Assembly: GCA_965371805.1 (NCBI GenBank)
Contig: CBDUZW010000005.1
Span: 1 to 64,000, forward strand
Origin: JAOZTV01 sp965371805
GTDB lineage: Bacteria; Acidobacteriota; Aminicenantia; UBA2199
DNA: 64,000 bases
Direction: 5' to 3'
Below, one piece after another: positions 1-8,705 of the stretch (position 1 is the first letter of the stretch; the number at the start of each line of letters is the position of its first letter). A program made the translations under genes and the position numbers. The notes below the pieces were generated by a model. That model ran no database searches, was not told where the DNA came from, and saw only the letters and a list, made by a program, of their open reading frames with translations.

Positions 1-35
1 GTAAACAAAGAACTTTATTTCATTATAGAGATTTT

Positions 36-1247
36 TTATAGGACACTAGTGATATCAGATATACTTTTTAACATATTTTTATATTCAATTAATTCTTTTT
101 TGGATAACTCTTTACCATGGCCACCTTGAAAAATAGTGTCTTCAGGAAAAACAACAGCCACTTCATCCAATAAGTTCAGATATTTCTCAGATTCAACATA
201 CACTGAAGGAAAAGATTCAGAAATAAGTAAATCTCCCATATTAAGTACTTTTGATTTAGTAAAATAGAGTAATAAATCTTCTTTTGTATGAACTCCAGGA
301 GATGGGACTATCAGGATTTTCTCACCGTTAAACTCAAATAAATATGATTTTTTAAAATGTTTCTTAATCTTTCCCGATAATATTTTATGATTAATCGTGA
401 TAAGCCCGTCAGAGACCGCTTTTTGTAACGTCTTCCAATTAATTATTCTACTCTTCTCTTCGCCAATTGAGTTCCCTCCAATATGATCCGGATGCAAATG
501 AGTATTAATTATAAATTTAATTTTTTCACTCTTGATTTTTTTAACTGCATTTTTTAGCTGATTTATCATCCGATAATATCCAGTATCAATTAACATGACA
601 CCTTCTTCTCCCGAAGAGACAGCAACATTCGGATTTCCAGCATCAATAAAGGCAATCCTGTAAATATTCCCTGAAACTTTAATTATTTTCGGATCCGATA
701 TCGGGGTCTGTTTGGCACCATTTTTTCTAAGAATTTCAGCAATCTCAGTTTTTCTTGATTCAATCGCTGTATCTAATGCAGTTTCTTCATTTTTATCTTT
801 CATGGATAATTTGCATCCTCGCCTTATTAAGAACTCGACCATCTTCTTTCTATTGAAGAATACTGCATAACTTAGAGGTGTATGATTATATTTGGTAATC
901 ACATCAATATTGACTCCTTGATCCAGTAAAAAACCAGCTATATTAGTAAATCCTTCGCCAGCAGCATAATGAATTGGCATTTCGCCGGATACATTTTTTA
1001 TAGTAAGCTTAGCTCCCATTTTATATAAATATTTTATCACTTCCAACTGTCCAAACCTGGCGGCATAGTGAATAGCGGTATTAAGACTTTTTTTGTTTTT
1101 CTTGTTAATTATATCAGCATTTTCCTTAACCAATTTAATAATGGATTTTAGATCTCCTTTTTTTGCACTATCAAAGATGTTTATAGATAATAGCGGTTTG
1201 ATTAAAAACATAAACATGAAAAGAATAAAAATAATTTTTTTTGTCAT
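36..1247 (-). CDS. Exported ankyrin-repeat / metallo-beta-lactamase-fold fusion hydrolase
   Basis: The 403-residue protein opens with a hydrophobic signal segment (residues 4-22). Four to five ankyrin repeats follow (about 28-180; phrases such as NTAIHYAARFGQLEVIKYL and MPIHYAAGEGFTNIAGFLL). A metallo-beta-lactamase fold occupies about 190-400. The metal motif HLHPDH is intact, as are downstream VHT and GGHG segments, so hydrolysis of an ester, lactone or thioester is likely; the substrate is unknown. AAGGAG lies just before the ATG, supporting this start. Seen: the signal, both domains and the metal ligands. Inferred: periplasmic location and ankyrin-mediated docking. Ankyrins joined to this hydrolase fold are uncommon. 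No operon partner is visible on this strand downstream within the window. Confidence 0.8.
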   Translation of the reverse strand: MTKKIIFILFMFMFLIKPLLSINIFDSAKKGDLKSIIKLVKENADIINKKNKKSLNTAIHYAARFGQLEVIKYLYKMGAKLTIKNVSGEMPIHYAAGEGFTNIAGFLLDQGVNIDVITKYNHTPLSYAVFFNRKKMVEFLIRRGCKLSMKDKNEETALDTAIESRKTEIAEILRKNGAKQTPISDPKIIKVSGNIYRIAFIDAGNPNVAVSSGEEGVMLIDTGYYRMINQLKNAVKKIKSEKIKFIINTHLHPDHIGGNSIGEEKSRIINWKTLQKAVSDGLITINHKILSGKIKKHFKKSYLFEFNGEKILIVPSPGVHTKEDLLLYFTKSKVLNMGDLLISESFPSVYVESEKYLNLLDEVAVVFPEDTIFQGGHGKELSKKELIEYKNMLKSISDITSVL

Positions 1248-1504
1248 TATAAAATCTCCTTAGTTATGTTCCAATTGTCAAAGTTTTTTTAAACATAACT
1301 CCTATTAAACATTTTTTTCTATTTTAACATAAATCGGATAGAATACTTAAAAGTAAAACAAGATTATATGAAGATATAAATTAATATTCGTCCTAAATTT
1401 CAATATCAGAAAAATATTTAATTTTATTACAATTGTAACAGAGATTTTTTTCATAAAAAGATAAGGTAAATCTATTAATTAATTTTATATAAAAAAACCT
1501 GCCT

Positions 1505-1524
1505 GGTACGCAGTACCTTTTTTT
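1505..1524 (+). terminator. Short hairpin plus T-run without an obvious + strand gene upstream
   Basis: GGTAC (1505-1509) pairs with GTACC (1513-1517) across a 3-base loop, followed by seven T (1518-1524). An A-run on the left side gives a weaker T-run on the other strand. It lies in a 500-base stretch (1248-1747) without protein genes, between the divergent ankyrin hydrolase and asd. No coding sequence on the + strand precedes it, so it may end a small RNA or insulate the asd promoter. The five-base stem is short. Confidence 0.4.
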
Positions 1525-1568
1525 GCCCCTTCTTTTTTGTAACTATAAACTAAAATTCAGACAATAAC

Positions 1569-1597
1569 TTGACAAATATTGAAAAATATCTTATAAA
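1569..1597 (+). promoter_or_regulatory. Sigma-70-type promoter of asd-lysC
   Basis: TTGACA at 1569-1574, a 17-base spacer and TATAAA at 1592-1597. The predicted start is near 1604, giving a leader of about 144 bases before asd. Confidence 0.65.
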
Positions 1598-1603
1598 GTG
1601 CTT

Positions 1604-1747
1604 TAAATGAATACTAATTTAATTTTATTTTTAATGATAATGTCCAGCCCTGATTGCAGGGCGTAATTTATTCTTCTCGATCTCAGAGAGATCAAACCAT
1701 ATTTTTACTTTAAATCCATAAATTTATTACAATAGGAGACATTAACA
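1604..1747 (+). promoter_or_regulatory. asd-lysC 5' leader with two hairpins
   Basis: Two short perfect hairpins lie in the leader: GCCCTG/CAGGGC (1647-1652 with 1657-1662) and GATCTC/GAGATC (1679-1684 with 1688-1693). The asd ribosome site (AGGAG, near 1734) follows. I do not see the conserved core of a lysine riboswitch or a leader peptide rich in Lys, Thr or Met codons, so any regulatory role is conjecture. Confidence 0.3.
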
Positions 1748-2815
1748 ATGAATAGAATTAAAACAGCGATCCTGGGTGCAACCGGCTTGGTTGGGCAACA
1801 GTTCATAAATATCTTAACAGGCCATCCTTTTTTTTCAATAGATGCACTTATAACATCTGAAAAAAACATTGAAAAACAATATAAAGATGCGGTTTCATGG
1901 AAAGCCGGCGGGGCAATACCTGAATCTATAGCCAATAAAAAAATTGACAAGTTCTCTATTTCTGAACTGAAGTCCAAAGGTATAAAAATTATTTTCAGCG
2001 CTCTTCCCTCAACTGTTTCCCTCAATTATGAAAAAGAACTCAGAGATGAGGGTTTTTATATTTTTTCAAATTCCAGTTCATATAGAATGCATAAAGATGT
2101 TCCTATTATTGTTCCTGATGTTAATCCCCAGCATCTTAAATTAATTAAATCACAAAAAAAAAAATATGGCGGTTTTATCGTAACAAACCCAAATTGTTCA
2201 ACTGCAGGAATTGTTACAATTTTGAAACCTCTAAGTGAATTCGGTTTAGATTCAATTTATATATCTACATACCAGTCAATTTCCGGTGGAGGGTTAAATG
2301 GTGTTTCATCGATTGATATTCTCAATAATATTATCCCATATATAAAAGATGAAGAGCAGAAGATAGAGATTGAATCAAAGAAAATCCTCGGAGAAATCAC
2401 AGATGAAATAATAATTGAACCGGAATTTAAGATTGTAACAAACTGTTGTAGGGTTCCAATACTATATTCTCATTTCATCAGCATGATGATCAATCTGAAA
2501 GAGGATGTGACACTAAAAACTATAAAAGAAAAACTATCTGCTTTTTCAAACATTCCAAGAGAATTAGAGCTTCCAACAGCTGCAAAAAATTCAATAGAGA
2601 TTTTTGAGAAGCTAGACAGACCTCAACCTGCATTAGATTTCCCTATTCCCTTTGACAAAAATAATGGAATGGTTGTAAAAGTTGGAAGAGTCGAAAAAGT
2701 TGGAAAAACTCTAAAATTATTTATCCTGTTTAATAATACTGTTAAGGGCGCAGCTGGTGCTTCTGTTCTAAATGCAGAATTGGTAGTAAAAAGCGAATTA
2801 GCAGGGAGACTCTAA
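1748..2815 (+). CDS. asd: Aspartate-semialdehyde dehydrogenase
   Basis: Cytosolic NADP-dependent reduction of aspartyl-4-phosphate to aspartate semialdehyde, the branch point to homoserine (Thr, Met) and in many bacteria to lysine. The 355 residues begin with the Rossmann motif GATGLVGQQF (10-19). The nucleophile is in NPNCSTAG, with Cys150, and an SGGGLNG loop follows. Length and motifs fit the archaeal/fungal-like branch better than the E. coli branch. It has an AGGAG ribosome site. The stop is one base before lysC, so the two are translationally linked, matching two consecutive steps of one pathway. Lysine in this organism may instead come from the LysW route at the right edge, so this pair may mainly feed threonine and methionine. 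Confidence 0.92.
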   Translation: MNRIKTAILGATGLVGQQFINILTGHPFFSIDALITSEKNIEKQYKDAVSWKAGGAIPESIANKKIDKFSISELKSKGIKIIFSALPSTVSLNYEKELRDEGFYIFSNSSSYRMHKDVPIIVPDVNPQHLKLIKSQKKKYGGFIVTNPNCSTAGIVTILKPLSEFGLDSIYISTYQSISGGGLNGVSSIDILNNIIPYIKDEEQKIEIESKKILGEITDEIIIEPEFKIVTNCCRVPILYSHFISMMINLKEDVTLKTIKEKLSAFSNIPRELELPTAAKNSIEIFEKLDRPQPALDFPIPFDKNNGMVVKVGRVEKVGKTLKLFILFNNTVKGAAGASVLNAELVVKSELAGRL

Positions 2816-2816
2816 G

Positions 2817-4199
2817 ATGAAAGTAATTAAATTTGGTGGAAGCTGCTTAAGGAACACAAAGGATTTTATGAAAATATCAGAGATCCTTAAAAAGGATACA
2901 TCAAAAGAGAAAGTTATTGTTTTGTCTGCATTATATGGTGTAACAGACATTTTGATCAATAATTTATCTCCTGAAAAACTTAATGAAAATAATATTAACA
3001 AAATAATATGTAAGATAAAAAACATTCATTTTAAAATAATTAATGAAGTTTTCACTTCTCAAGAAGAAAACAAAGAAGTGATAAAGATTTTTAAACCATA
3101 TTTGAATAAACTTAAAAAGCTTTTCCTGGCAGTATTCTATACAGGAGAACTATCTGAATCCCTGGAATCATCAATTCATAGTTTCGGTGAAAGGCTTTCT
3201 GTTATTCTATTTTCAATAATCATGAATAAAAAGGGTTTTAACACCTCTCCATATTTTTCTGATGATATTGGTATAGTAAAAAAAGATAAAAAGCATTTTA
3301 ATTGTGCCGACCTTGTTCAAACAAAAAATAATCTAAGTAAAATTATCCCTAAGATTTCAGAAGGTGTGATTCCAATTATAACTGGATATTTTGCAATTAG
3401 TCATAACAAAAGAATATCAACATTCGGTAGAAATGGGTCAGATTACAGTGCTTCTGTCATTGCTTATGGATTTAATGCTGAAATATTAGAATTCTGGAAA
3501 GATGTCCCGGGCTTCATGAGCAGTGATCCCGGTATTGTAAAGGATTCCTTATTAATTGAAGAACTTTCAATTGATGAAGCAGCAGAATTATCTTATTTTG
3601 GTGCAGGAATTCTACACCCCAGATGCCTGGAGCCTATACGGGACACAAAGACAAGCATCGTAATAAGAAATTTTAAGAATCCTGCCGAAAAGAGTACCAC
3701 AATTAAGGCTGATCCTGAAAAAAACAATAAGATTAGAGGAGTCACTTTTAATGAACATATTTCAGTTTTAAAAATAAATGGTGCAGGTGTTGGATACAGA
3801 CCTGGAATCATTGGAAATGTCGGAACTATTTTAAGTGAAAATGAGATCAATATCTATTCTATTTTAACCTCACAAACCTCAATAAATCTTATTATTGACC
3901 AAAAAGATCTACAAAAAAGCATAAGAATATTAACAAAAATAAAAGATCCGATTATTGAAGAGATAAGAAGCGAAAAAGATCTAACACTGATTGCAGTTGT
4001 TGGAAGGGATATTAAAAAAAGCAATAATGCCCTTCAGAAATTATTTGATATATTAAATAAATTAAACATAAATATTGAAATGATATCTGCAGGAGCATCT
4101 GATTCAGCATACTATTTTCTTATAAAAAAAGAAGAGTTTAAAAAATCAATTAATAAAATCCATAATGAGTTGATTCAGGTTGGATCAAATATTATTTGA
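2817..4199 (+). CDS. lysC: Aspartate kinase
   Basis: Phosphorylates aspartate with ATP to give the substrate of the preceding asd product. The N-terminal kinase signature VIKFGGSCL is at residues 3-11. A substrate region with FGRNGSDYSASV and the conserved EFWKDVPGFMSSDP lie in the kinase domain (to about 290). Two C-terminal ACT domains (about 315-460), including VGYRPGIIGNVGTIL, should carry allosteric control by an end-product amino acid. At 460 residues it is monofunctional: there is no homoserine dehydrogenase domain. The start is one base after the asd stop. Which amino acid inhibits it cannot be read from the sequence; with lysine possibly made by another pathway, threonine is my guess. 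Confidence 0.92.
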   Translation: MKVIKFGGSCLRNTKDFMKISEILKKDTSKEKVIVLSALYGVTDILINNLSPEKLNENNINKIICKIKNIHFKIINEVFTSQEENKEVIKIFKPYLNKLKKLFLAVFYTGELSESLESSIHSFGERLSVILFSIIMNKKGFNTSPYFSDDIGIVKKDKKHFNCADLVQTKNNLSKIIPKISEGVIPIITGYFAISHNKRISTFGRNGSDYSASVIAYGFNAEILEFWKDVPGFMSSDPGIVKDSLLIEELSIDEAAELSYFGAGILHPRCLEPIRDTKTSIVIRNFKNPAEKSTTIKADPEKNNKIRGVTFNEHISVLKINGAGVGYRPGIIGNVGTILSENEINIYSILTSQTSINLIIDQKDLQKSIRILTKIKDPIIEEIRSEKDLTLIAVVGRDIKKSNNALQKLFDILNKLNINIEMISAGASDSAYYFLIKKEEFKKSINKIHNELIQVGSNII

Positions 4200-4261
4200 A
4201 TAAAACCTTGTTAATGCAATTTAAAAACTTAAAATTTTCATTTCATTATTCATTTTTTCTA

Positions 4262-4291
4262 TTGCAATATGTAGCAGACTAAGGTTAAAAT
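4262..4291 (+). promoter_or_regulatory. Promoter of the DDAH-type gene
   Basis: TTGCAA (4262-4267), an 18-base spacer, then TAAAAT (4286-4291), 20 bases before the ATG. It suggests the gene can be transcribed apart from asd-lysC. Confidence 0.45.
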
Positions 4292-4311
4292 AGATTATTA
4301 TTGGAGGAAAT

Positions 4312-5073
4312 ATGTTTAAAAAAATAATTGTTAGAAAGCCATGTGCCAATATGACAAATGGTATTAGTAATGCAGATCTCGGAAAACCTGATTTTAAAAA
4401 AGCACTTTCTCAGCATCATAACTATGTAGAACTAATGAAGTCATGTAATGTTGAGGCAACAATTATAGAAGCTGATGAAAACTATCCGGATTCTACATTT
4501 GTTGAGGACACAGCAATTCTAGCTGAAAAAGTGGCAGTCATTACAAATCCCGGAGCAGAAAGCAGAAAAGGTGAAGAAGAAGAGATTTTATTACAGTTAA
4601 AAAAGTTTTATAATAATATTGAATTGATAAAAAAGCCGGGAAGTTGTGAGGGTGGCGATGTAATGAGAGTCGGAGATCATTTCTATATCGGTTTATCTGA
4701 ACGAACCAATCCCGATGGTGCAGAACAGTTGATTACAATTCTTAGTAAATATGGATATACAGGTTCAAGTGTTGAAATGAGCGAAATGCTTCACTTGAAA
4801 ACAGGTCTTTCCTATCTGGAAAACAATAATCTGCTTGTCGCAGGTGAATTTATTAACCACCCTGATTTTAAAGATTTTAATAAAATAGAAATTCCTGAAG
4901 ATGAAAATTATGCTGCCAATTCAATCTGGGTAAATGACACAGTTATAGTTCCTGCAGGTTATCCGAAGACTGAAAAGCTTATCAAAGAAGCTGGATATAA
5001 GACAAAAACTATTGACATATCAGAATTCAGGAAACTTGACGGCGGACTAAGCTGTCTCTCCCTCAGATTCTAA
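4312..5073 (+). CDS. Dimethylarginine dimethylaminohydrolase-type amidinotransferase-fold hydrolase
   Basis: 253 residues with the five-bladed amidinotransferase fold signatures of the DDAH/arginine deiminase group. Seen: an N-terminal substrate segment with DSTFVEDTA, the CEGGDVMRVGD strand, the catalytic histidine in MLHLKTGLSYL (His161) and the nucleophilic cysteine in the C-terminal GGLSCLSLRF (Cys248). These enzymes release citrulline and an amine from methylated arginines, or act on related guanidino compounds through a covalent thiouronium intermediate. The length fits DDAH, not the roughly 400-residue arginine deiminases. GGAGG precedes the ATG. Its neighbours are amino-acid enzymes on the same strand. 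Which guanidino substrate is used is not decided by sequence. Confidence 0.87.
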   Translation: MFKKIIVRKPCANMTNGISNADLGKPDFKKALSQHHNYVELMKSCNVEATIIEADENYPDSTFVEDTAILAEKVAVITNPGAESRKGEEEEILLQLKKFYNNIELIKKPGSCEGGDVMRVGDHFYIGLSERTNPDGAEQLITILSKYGYTGSSVEMSEMLHLKTGLSYLENNNLLVAGEFINHPDFKDFNKIEIPEDENYAANSIWVNDTVIVPAGYPKTEKLIKEAGYKTKTIDISEFRKLDGGLSCLSLRF

Positions 5074-5127
5074 ATACCTTTTGCAGTTTCAATAATATTT
5101 TTATATCGGAACATCAATTATAAAAAT

Positions 5128-5156
5128 TTGACAACTTATATGATGAGTTATATTTT
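5128..5156 (+). promoter_or_regulatory. Promoter of the D-2-hydroxyacid dehydrogenase gene
   Basis: TTGACA (5128-5133), a 17-base spacer and TATTTT (5151-5156). A better -10 box, TATATT, sits at 5149-5154 but with only 15 bases between. AGGAAG follows before the ATG. Confidence 0.45.
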
Positions 5157-5174
5157 TTAAATAGGAAGTGTTTT

Positions 5175-6230
5175 ATGAATAAAAAACTAACAATATTTAT
5201 TTCTACTCCACTGGAAGCGAAACATGTAGAGAGAATACGGAAGGTTGATCCCATAAGACTTGATGTTATTTATGAGCCTGACTTATTACCTGAAACCCGA
5301 TATCAAAATGATCATGACGGATTAGAAAATTTCTTTAGAACTCCTGAGTTAGAAGAGAGATGGAAACAAAATCTCTCTAAAGCCAACATACTCTTCGATT
5401 TTCCACCAAAATCACCTGGAAATATAGGCGGTATGGATTATGCTCCCAATGTTAAATGGATACAGACAACAAGTTCTGGTGCTGGTAAAAAAGTTAATGA
5501 TCTGGGGTTCTGTGACTTGGATTTACTTATCACAACTGCCAGGGGTGTCCATTCAAAACCTCTTGCTGAATTTGCTTTTATGGGAATCCTGAACCATATT
5601 AAGAAATTTTCTAATTTAAAGAGTGAACAAAAAAAACATAACTGGGAACGATACTGTGGTGAGAGCCTGGAGGGGAAGACTCTTGGAATAATAGGAGTTG
5701 GCCGTATAGGCAGACAGATTGCGAAAATCGGAAATGCTTTTAACATGAGGGTAATAGGTACAAAACTTAATTATAAAGCTGAAGAGACTCCAATAATAGG
5801 TTTGGACCAGTTTTATCCTATAAATCAGCTTGAAAAAATGTTAAACAAAACAGATGCATTAGTTATCTGTGCTCCAGATACAGCAAAAACAAGAAAAATG
5901 ATCAACAAACAGTCATTTGAGGCTCTTAAACCAGGAGCTGTTTTAATTAATATTGGAAGAGGCCCCATCATTGATGAAGAAGATATGATAAAAGCACTTC
6001 AATCAGGTAAATTAAATTCAGCATATCTTGATGTATTTCAATCTGAGCCCCTACCAGCTGACAGTCCTCTCTGGAATATGCAAAATGTTACAATCAGTCC
6101 ACATTCAGCCAGTACAGTGGCCTGTGAAAACACTCACATTGTAGACATATTTTGTTTTAATTTAGAGTGTTACCTTGAAAACAGAATCTTAGAAATGAAA
6201 AACATTTTTGATAAAAACCAAATGTATTAG
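5175..6230 (+). CDS. D-2-hydroxyacid dehydrogenase (glyoxylate/hydroxypyruvate reductase type)
   Basis: NAD(P)-dependent oxidoreductase of the D-isomer-specific family, interconverting 2-oxo and D-2-hydroxy acids in the cytoplasm. In 351 residues I see the cofactor motif GVGRIGRQIA (about 176-185), the segment INIGRGPIIDEEDM carrying the catalytic arginine, the acidic residue in QSEPLP and the catalytic histidine in SPHSAS. The first 60 residues carry an insertion (PETRYQNDHDG) not typical of E. coli relatives. The next gene encodes an aldolase of the type that yields pyruvate and glyoxylate, so glyoxylate reduction is an attractive but unproven role. The gap to the aldolase is 63 bases, consistent with co-transcription. 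Confidence 0.85.
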   Translation: MNKKLTIFISTPLEAKHVERIRKVDPIRLDVIYEPDLLPETRYQNDHDGLENFFRTPELEERWKQNLSKANILFDFPPKSPGNIGGMDYAPNVKWIQTTSSGAGKKVNDLGFCDLDLLITTARGVHSKPLAEFAFMGILNHIKKFSNLKSEQKKHNWERYCGESLEGKTLGIIGVGRIGRQIAKIGNAFNMRVIGTKLNYKAEETPIIGLDQFYPINQLEKMLNKTDALVICAPDTAKTRKMINKQSFEALKPGAVLINIGRGPIIDEEDMIKALQSGKLNSAYLDVFQSEPLPADSPLWNMQNVTISPHSASTVACENTHIVDIFCFNLECYLENRILEMKNIFDKNQMY

Positions 6231-6293
6231 AAATTAAAGTGGTATAGAAATGGCGGTGATGCAATGGATAAAGATCTTTAAAGGAGATATAAA

Positions 6294-7211
6294 ATGGAAA
6301 ACAAAAAACTTAACCTGGCTGGGATTTTCCCTCCAATCCCAACAGCTTTTGACAGAAATGGAAATCTAGACCTAAAACAAGTCGAGAACAATATTCATTT
6401 TTTTAACAAATTTGATTTACAGGGATATGTTGCATTAGGTTCAAATGGTGAATTTGTTTTACTCGAAGAGGACGAAAAAATAAGTTTAATAAAGTCCATT
6501 AGAAAAACCATGCCGGAAGCAAAACCATTGATTGCAGGTACAGGTTGTCAATCTACGATTGCTACTATTCGTTTAACTAAAGCTGCATCAGATGCCGGGG
6601 CTGATGCTGCTCTGGTTTTAACCCCATCATATTATAAAGGAAAGATGACAGACGCTGCATTATATGAGTTTTTTGTTAAGGTGAGTGAGGCATCCCCTAT
6701 TCCAATAATTCTTTATAATATACCCTCATGTACCGGCATAGATCTTTCTGCTGATTTTGTGGTATCACTTTCAAATCATCCAAATATCATAGGTTTAAAA
6801 GATTCAGGCGGCAATATCACTAAAATGGGTGAAATTATTCATCGAGTCCCCCAAAATTTTCAGGTTCTGGCTGGATCTGCCGGCTTTTTGTTTCCTGCCC
6901 TGAGTATTGGAGCAGTTGGAGGAATATTGGCACTGGCAAATATTGCACCTGAAAAATGTATACATATCCAGAAATTATTTTTGGATGGAAAATGGGAAGA
7001 TGCTAAAAAACTGCAGACCAGTCTGATTACTTTGAATAGTGCAATAACCCGGATTGGTAGTGTACCGGGATTGAAAAGTGCAATGGATTATCTGGGATTA
7101 TATGGTGGTCCTGTGAGAGGTCCTTTATTACCTGTCTCCACTGAAGAGGAACTTAAAATCCGGAAATTAATAAACGATGCAGGTATTGGGTTAACTGCAG
7201 CTCAAAAATAA
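6294..7211 (+). CDS. DapA-family aldolase, closest in motifs to 4-hydroxy-2-oxoglutarate aldolase
   Basis: A class I TIM-barrel aldolase of the DHDPS/NAL family, 305 residues. The Schiff-base lysine is Lys169 in IIGLKDSGG and the partner tyrosine is in IILYNIP. The C-terminal third contains QVLAGSAGFL, GAVGGILALAN, GKWEDAKKLQ, VPGLKSAMD and YGGPVRGPL, a string I recognise from vertebrate HOGA1 more than from bacterial DapA. HOGA1 cleaves 4-hydroxy-2-oxoglutarate to pyruvate and glyoxylate in hydroxyproline breakdown. AAAGGAGAT precedes the ATG. It follows the hydroxyacid dehydrogenase, which could remove glyoxylate. It could alternatively be a dihydrodipicolinate synthase; the lysY-lysZ-lysJ cluster at the right edge makes that less needed. 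Confidence 0.82.
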   Translation: MENKKLNLAGIFPPIPTAFDRNGNLDLKQVENNIHFFNKFDLQGYVALGSNGEFVLLEEDEKISLIKSIRKTMPEAKPLIAGTGCQSTIATIRLTKAASDAGADAALVLTPSYYKGKMTDAALYEFFVKVSEASPIPIILYNIPSCTGIDLSADFVVSLSNHPNIIGLKDSGGNITKMGEIIHRVPQNFQVLAGSAGFLFPALSIGAVGGILALANIAPEKCIHIQKLFLDGKWEDAKKLQTSLITLNSAITRIGSVPGLKSAMDYLGLYGGPVRGPLLPVSTEEELKIRKLINDAGIGLTAAQK

Positions 7212-7329
7212 CTTGCAATTCAAGAGTAATGATTAGATATTTCAAGAAATTTTGTAATAATTATAAATGCTATTGGAATCTATTAAAAAAAAACATACAA
7301 TAATATATAAAAAAATAAAGGAGAAAAAA

Positions 7330-8511
7330 ATGAAAAAAAATTTTATCATGTTATTTATAACAATGTTTTATATTTCACTAATTTCCACAACAGGATTTGC
7401 AGAAGAAAAAGGGGATGATTTTAAAACGGCGTATGAAAATCTCCAAAAAGATTTAAAAACCAAGAGAGCAGCTGTTAAATCCCGGAAAGCATATAATGAA
7501 TATAGAAAGTTTCAATCAGAATCACTTAAAGGTTTATTAATTAAGATAGAGAAGAGAGATGGTGTTGAGGGAAAATCTTTTTTAAAAGGAAAGATACTGT
7601 TTGATATCGGTAAATATGATGATGCTTTAGCAATATTCGACAACCATATTAGTAAAAATTCAGAATTTTCTCTAAAAGCAAAATTCTACAAAGTTAAAAT
7701 ACTTCAAAGAAAAGAAAAGAACAATGATGCTCTGGTTATCTTTAATGAAATAGAGAGTAAATTAAAACCCTCGGCAAAACTAATTGATGTTTTAATGAAT
7801 TTTGCTTTTTCATTAGAAGATGAAAATCTTAGAGCAAAGTATGCAAAAAACCTTATTAAAATTGCAGGCGATAAAAAAGAGTTTCAAAATAATAAAGCAT
7901 ATATGTTCGAACTTCTCGCTAATATTGAAAAAGATAAAGGAGATCTGAAAAAAGCAATTCAAATACTTGAAAATGGTTTGAAACAGGTAAAAGGAGATAG
8001 AGCAGTCAAATCTATGAAATCAACAATCAACCAGCTAAAACTTATAGGAAAACCAGCTATTGAATTGACTGCAAAAAACTGGATAAACTCCAAAGAATTC
8101 AGCTTAAAAGATATGAAAGGTAAAGTTGTTGTGATCGATTTCTGGGCACCCTGGTGTGGTCCATGTAGAAAAGTAATACCAACATTAATCAAGAGCTATA
8201 ATGAGAATAGCAAAAAAGGACTGGTTGTTTTAGGTTATACCAAATTATATGGAATGTATAGTGACGAGCAAGGTTCAAAAGGTAAAGTTGCACCTGATGA
8301 AGAGAAGAAATTAATCAAAGGATTTGTGGACAGACTTGCTATCAAATATCCTGTTGCAATCTCAGAGAGTAAAAATGCTTTTGAAGGGTATTTTGTTGCA
8401 GGAATTCCGACTATGGTTTTAATTAACAAAGAGGGAATTATTACAGAAATAACAGTAGGTTCCGGAGATGAAAAAAAACTGGAAGAAAAGATTAACGAAC
8501 TTTTAAAATAA
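7330..8511 (+). CDS. Exported TPR-thioredoxin protein (TlpA/ResA type)
   Basis: The start is taken at 7330, where AAAGGAG lies 7 bases upstream; an in-frame ATG at 7267 has no ribosome site and would spoil the signal peptide. The 393-residue product has a signal peptide (1-24). An alpha-helical region with tetratricopeptide character (about 40-245) precedes a thioredoxin-like AhpC/TSA domain (about 250-390) with WCGPC at 275-279 and the cis-proline segment GIPTMVLIN. The expected role is periplasmic thiol-disulfide exchange, such as cytochrome c maturation or protein reduction. c-type heme proteins are encoded elsewhere in the window. A perfect terminator follows directly. Confidence 0.85.
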   Translation: MKKNFIMLFITMFYISLISTTGFAEEKGDDFKTAYENLQKDLKTKRAAVKSRKAYNEYRKFQSESLKGLLIKIEKRDGVEGKSFLKGKILFDIGKYDDALAIFDNHISKNSEFSLKAKFYKVKILQRKEKNNDALVIFNEIESKLKPSAKLIDVLMNFAFSLEDENLRAKYAKNLIKIAGDKKEFQNNKAYMFELLANIEKDKGDLKKAIQILENGLKQVKGDRAVKSMKSTINQLKLIGKPAIELTAKNWINSKEFSLKDMKGKVVVIDFWAPWCGPCRKVIPTLIKSYNENSKKGLVVLGYTKLYGMYSDEQGSKGKVAPDEEKKLIKGFVDRLAIKYPVAISESKNAFEGYFVAGIPTMVLINKEGIITEITVGSGDEKKLEEKINELLK

Positions 8512-8523
8512 CACTAATGGTAT

Positions 8524-8547
8524 ATGTGGGGATTTATTTCCCCACAT
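8524..8547 (+). terminator. Terminator after the TlpA-type gene
   Basis: ATGTGGGGA (8524-8532) pairs perfectly with TCCCCACAT (8539-8547) over a six-base loop; a T-rich tail follows. Confidence 0.7.
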
Positions 8548-8705
8548 TTCAAATTTAATTAAAATACAAATTGTATCCACTCTAATCACAAGTTTTTTGT
8601 TTTTTTATTTCCTTCTTTTGCAACCATTCCAAATATATTGCATTATATCTTCATGAACAATTTATTGTATTTATAGTAAAATAAATTAAAAATAAAGGAG
8701 CTGAT

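Noticed and set aside
1604..1747. Lysine riboswitch before asd-lysC
   Set aside because: The leader is shorter than a lysine riboswitch and I could not find its conserved core; only two small hairpins are present.
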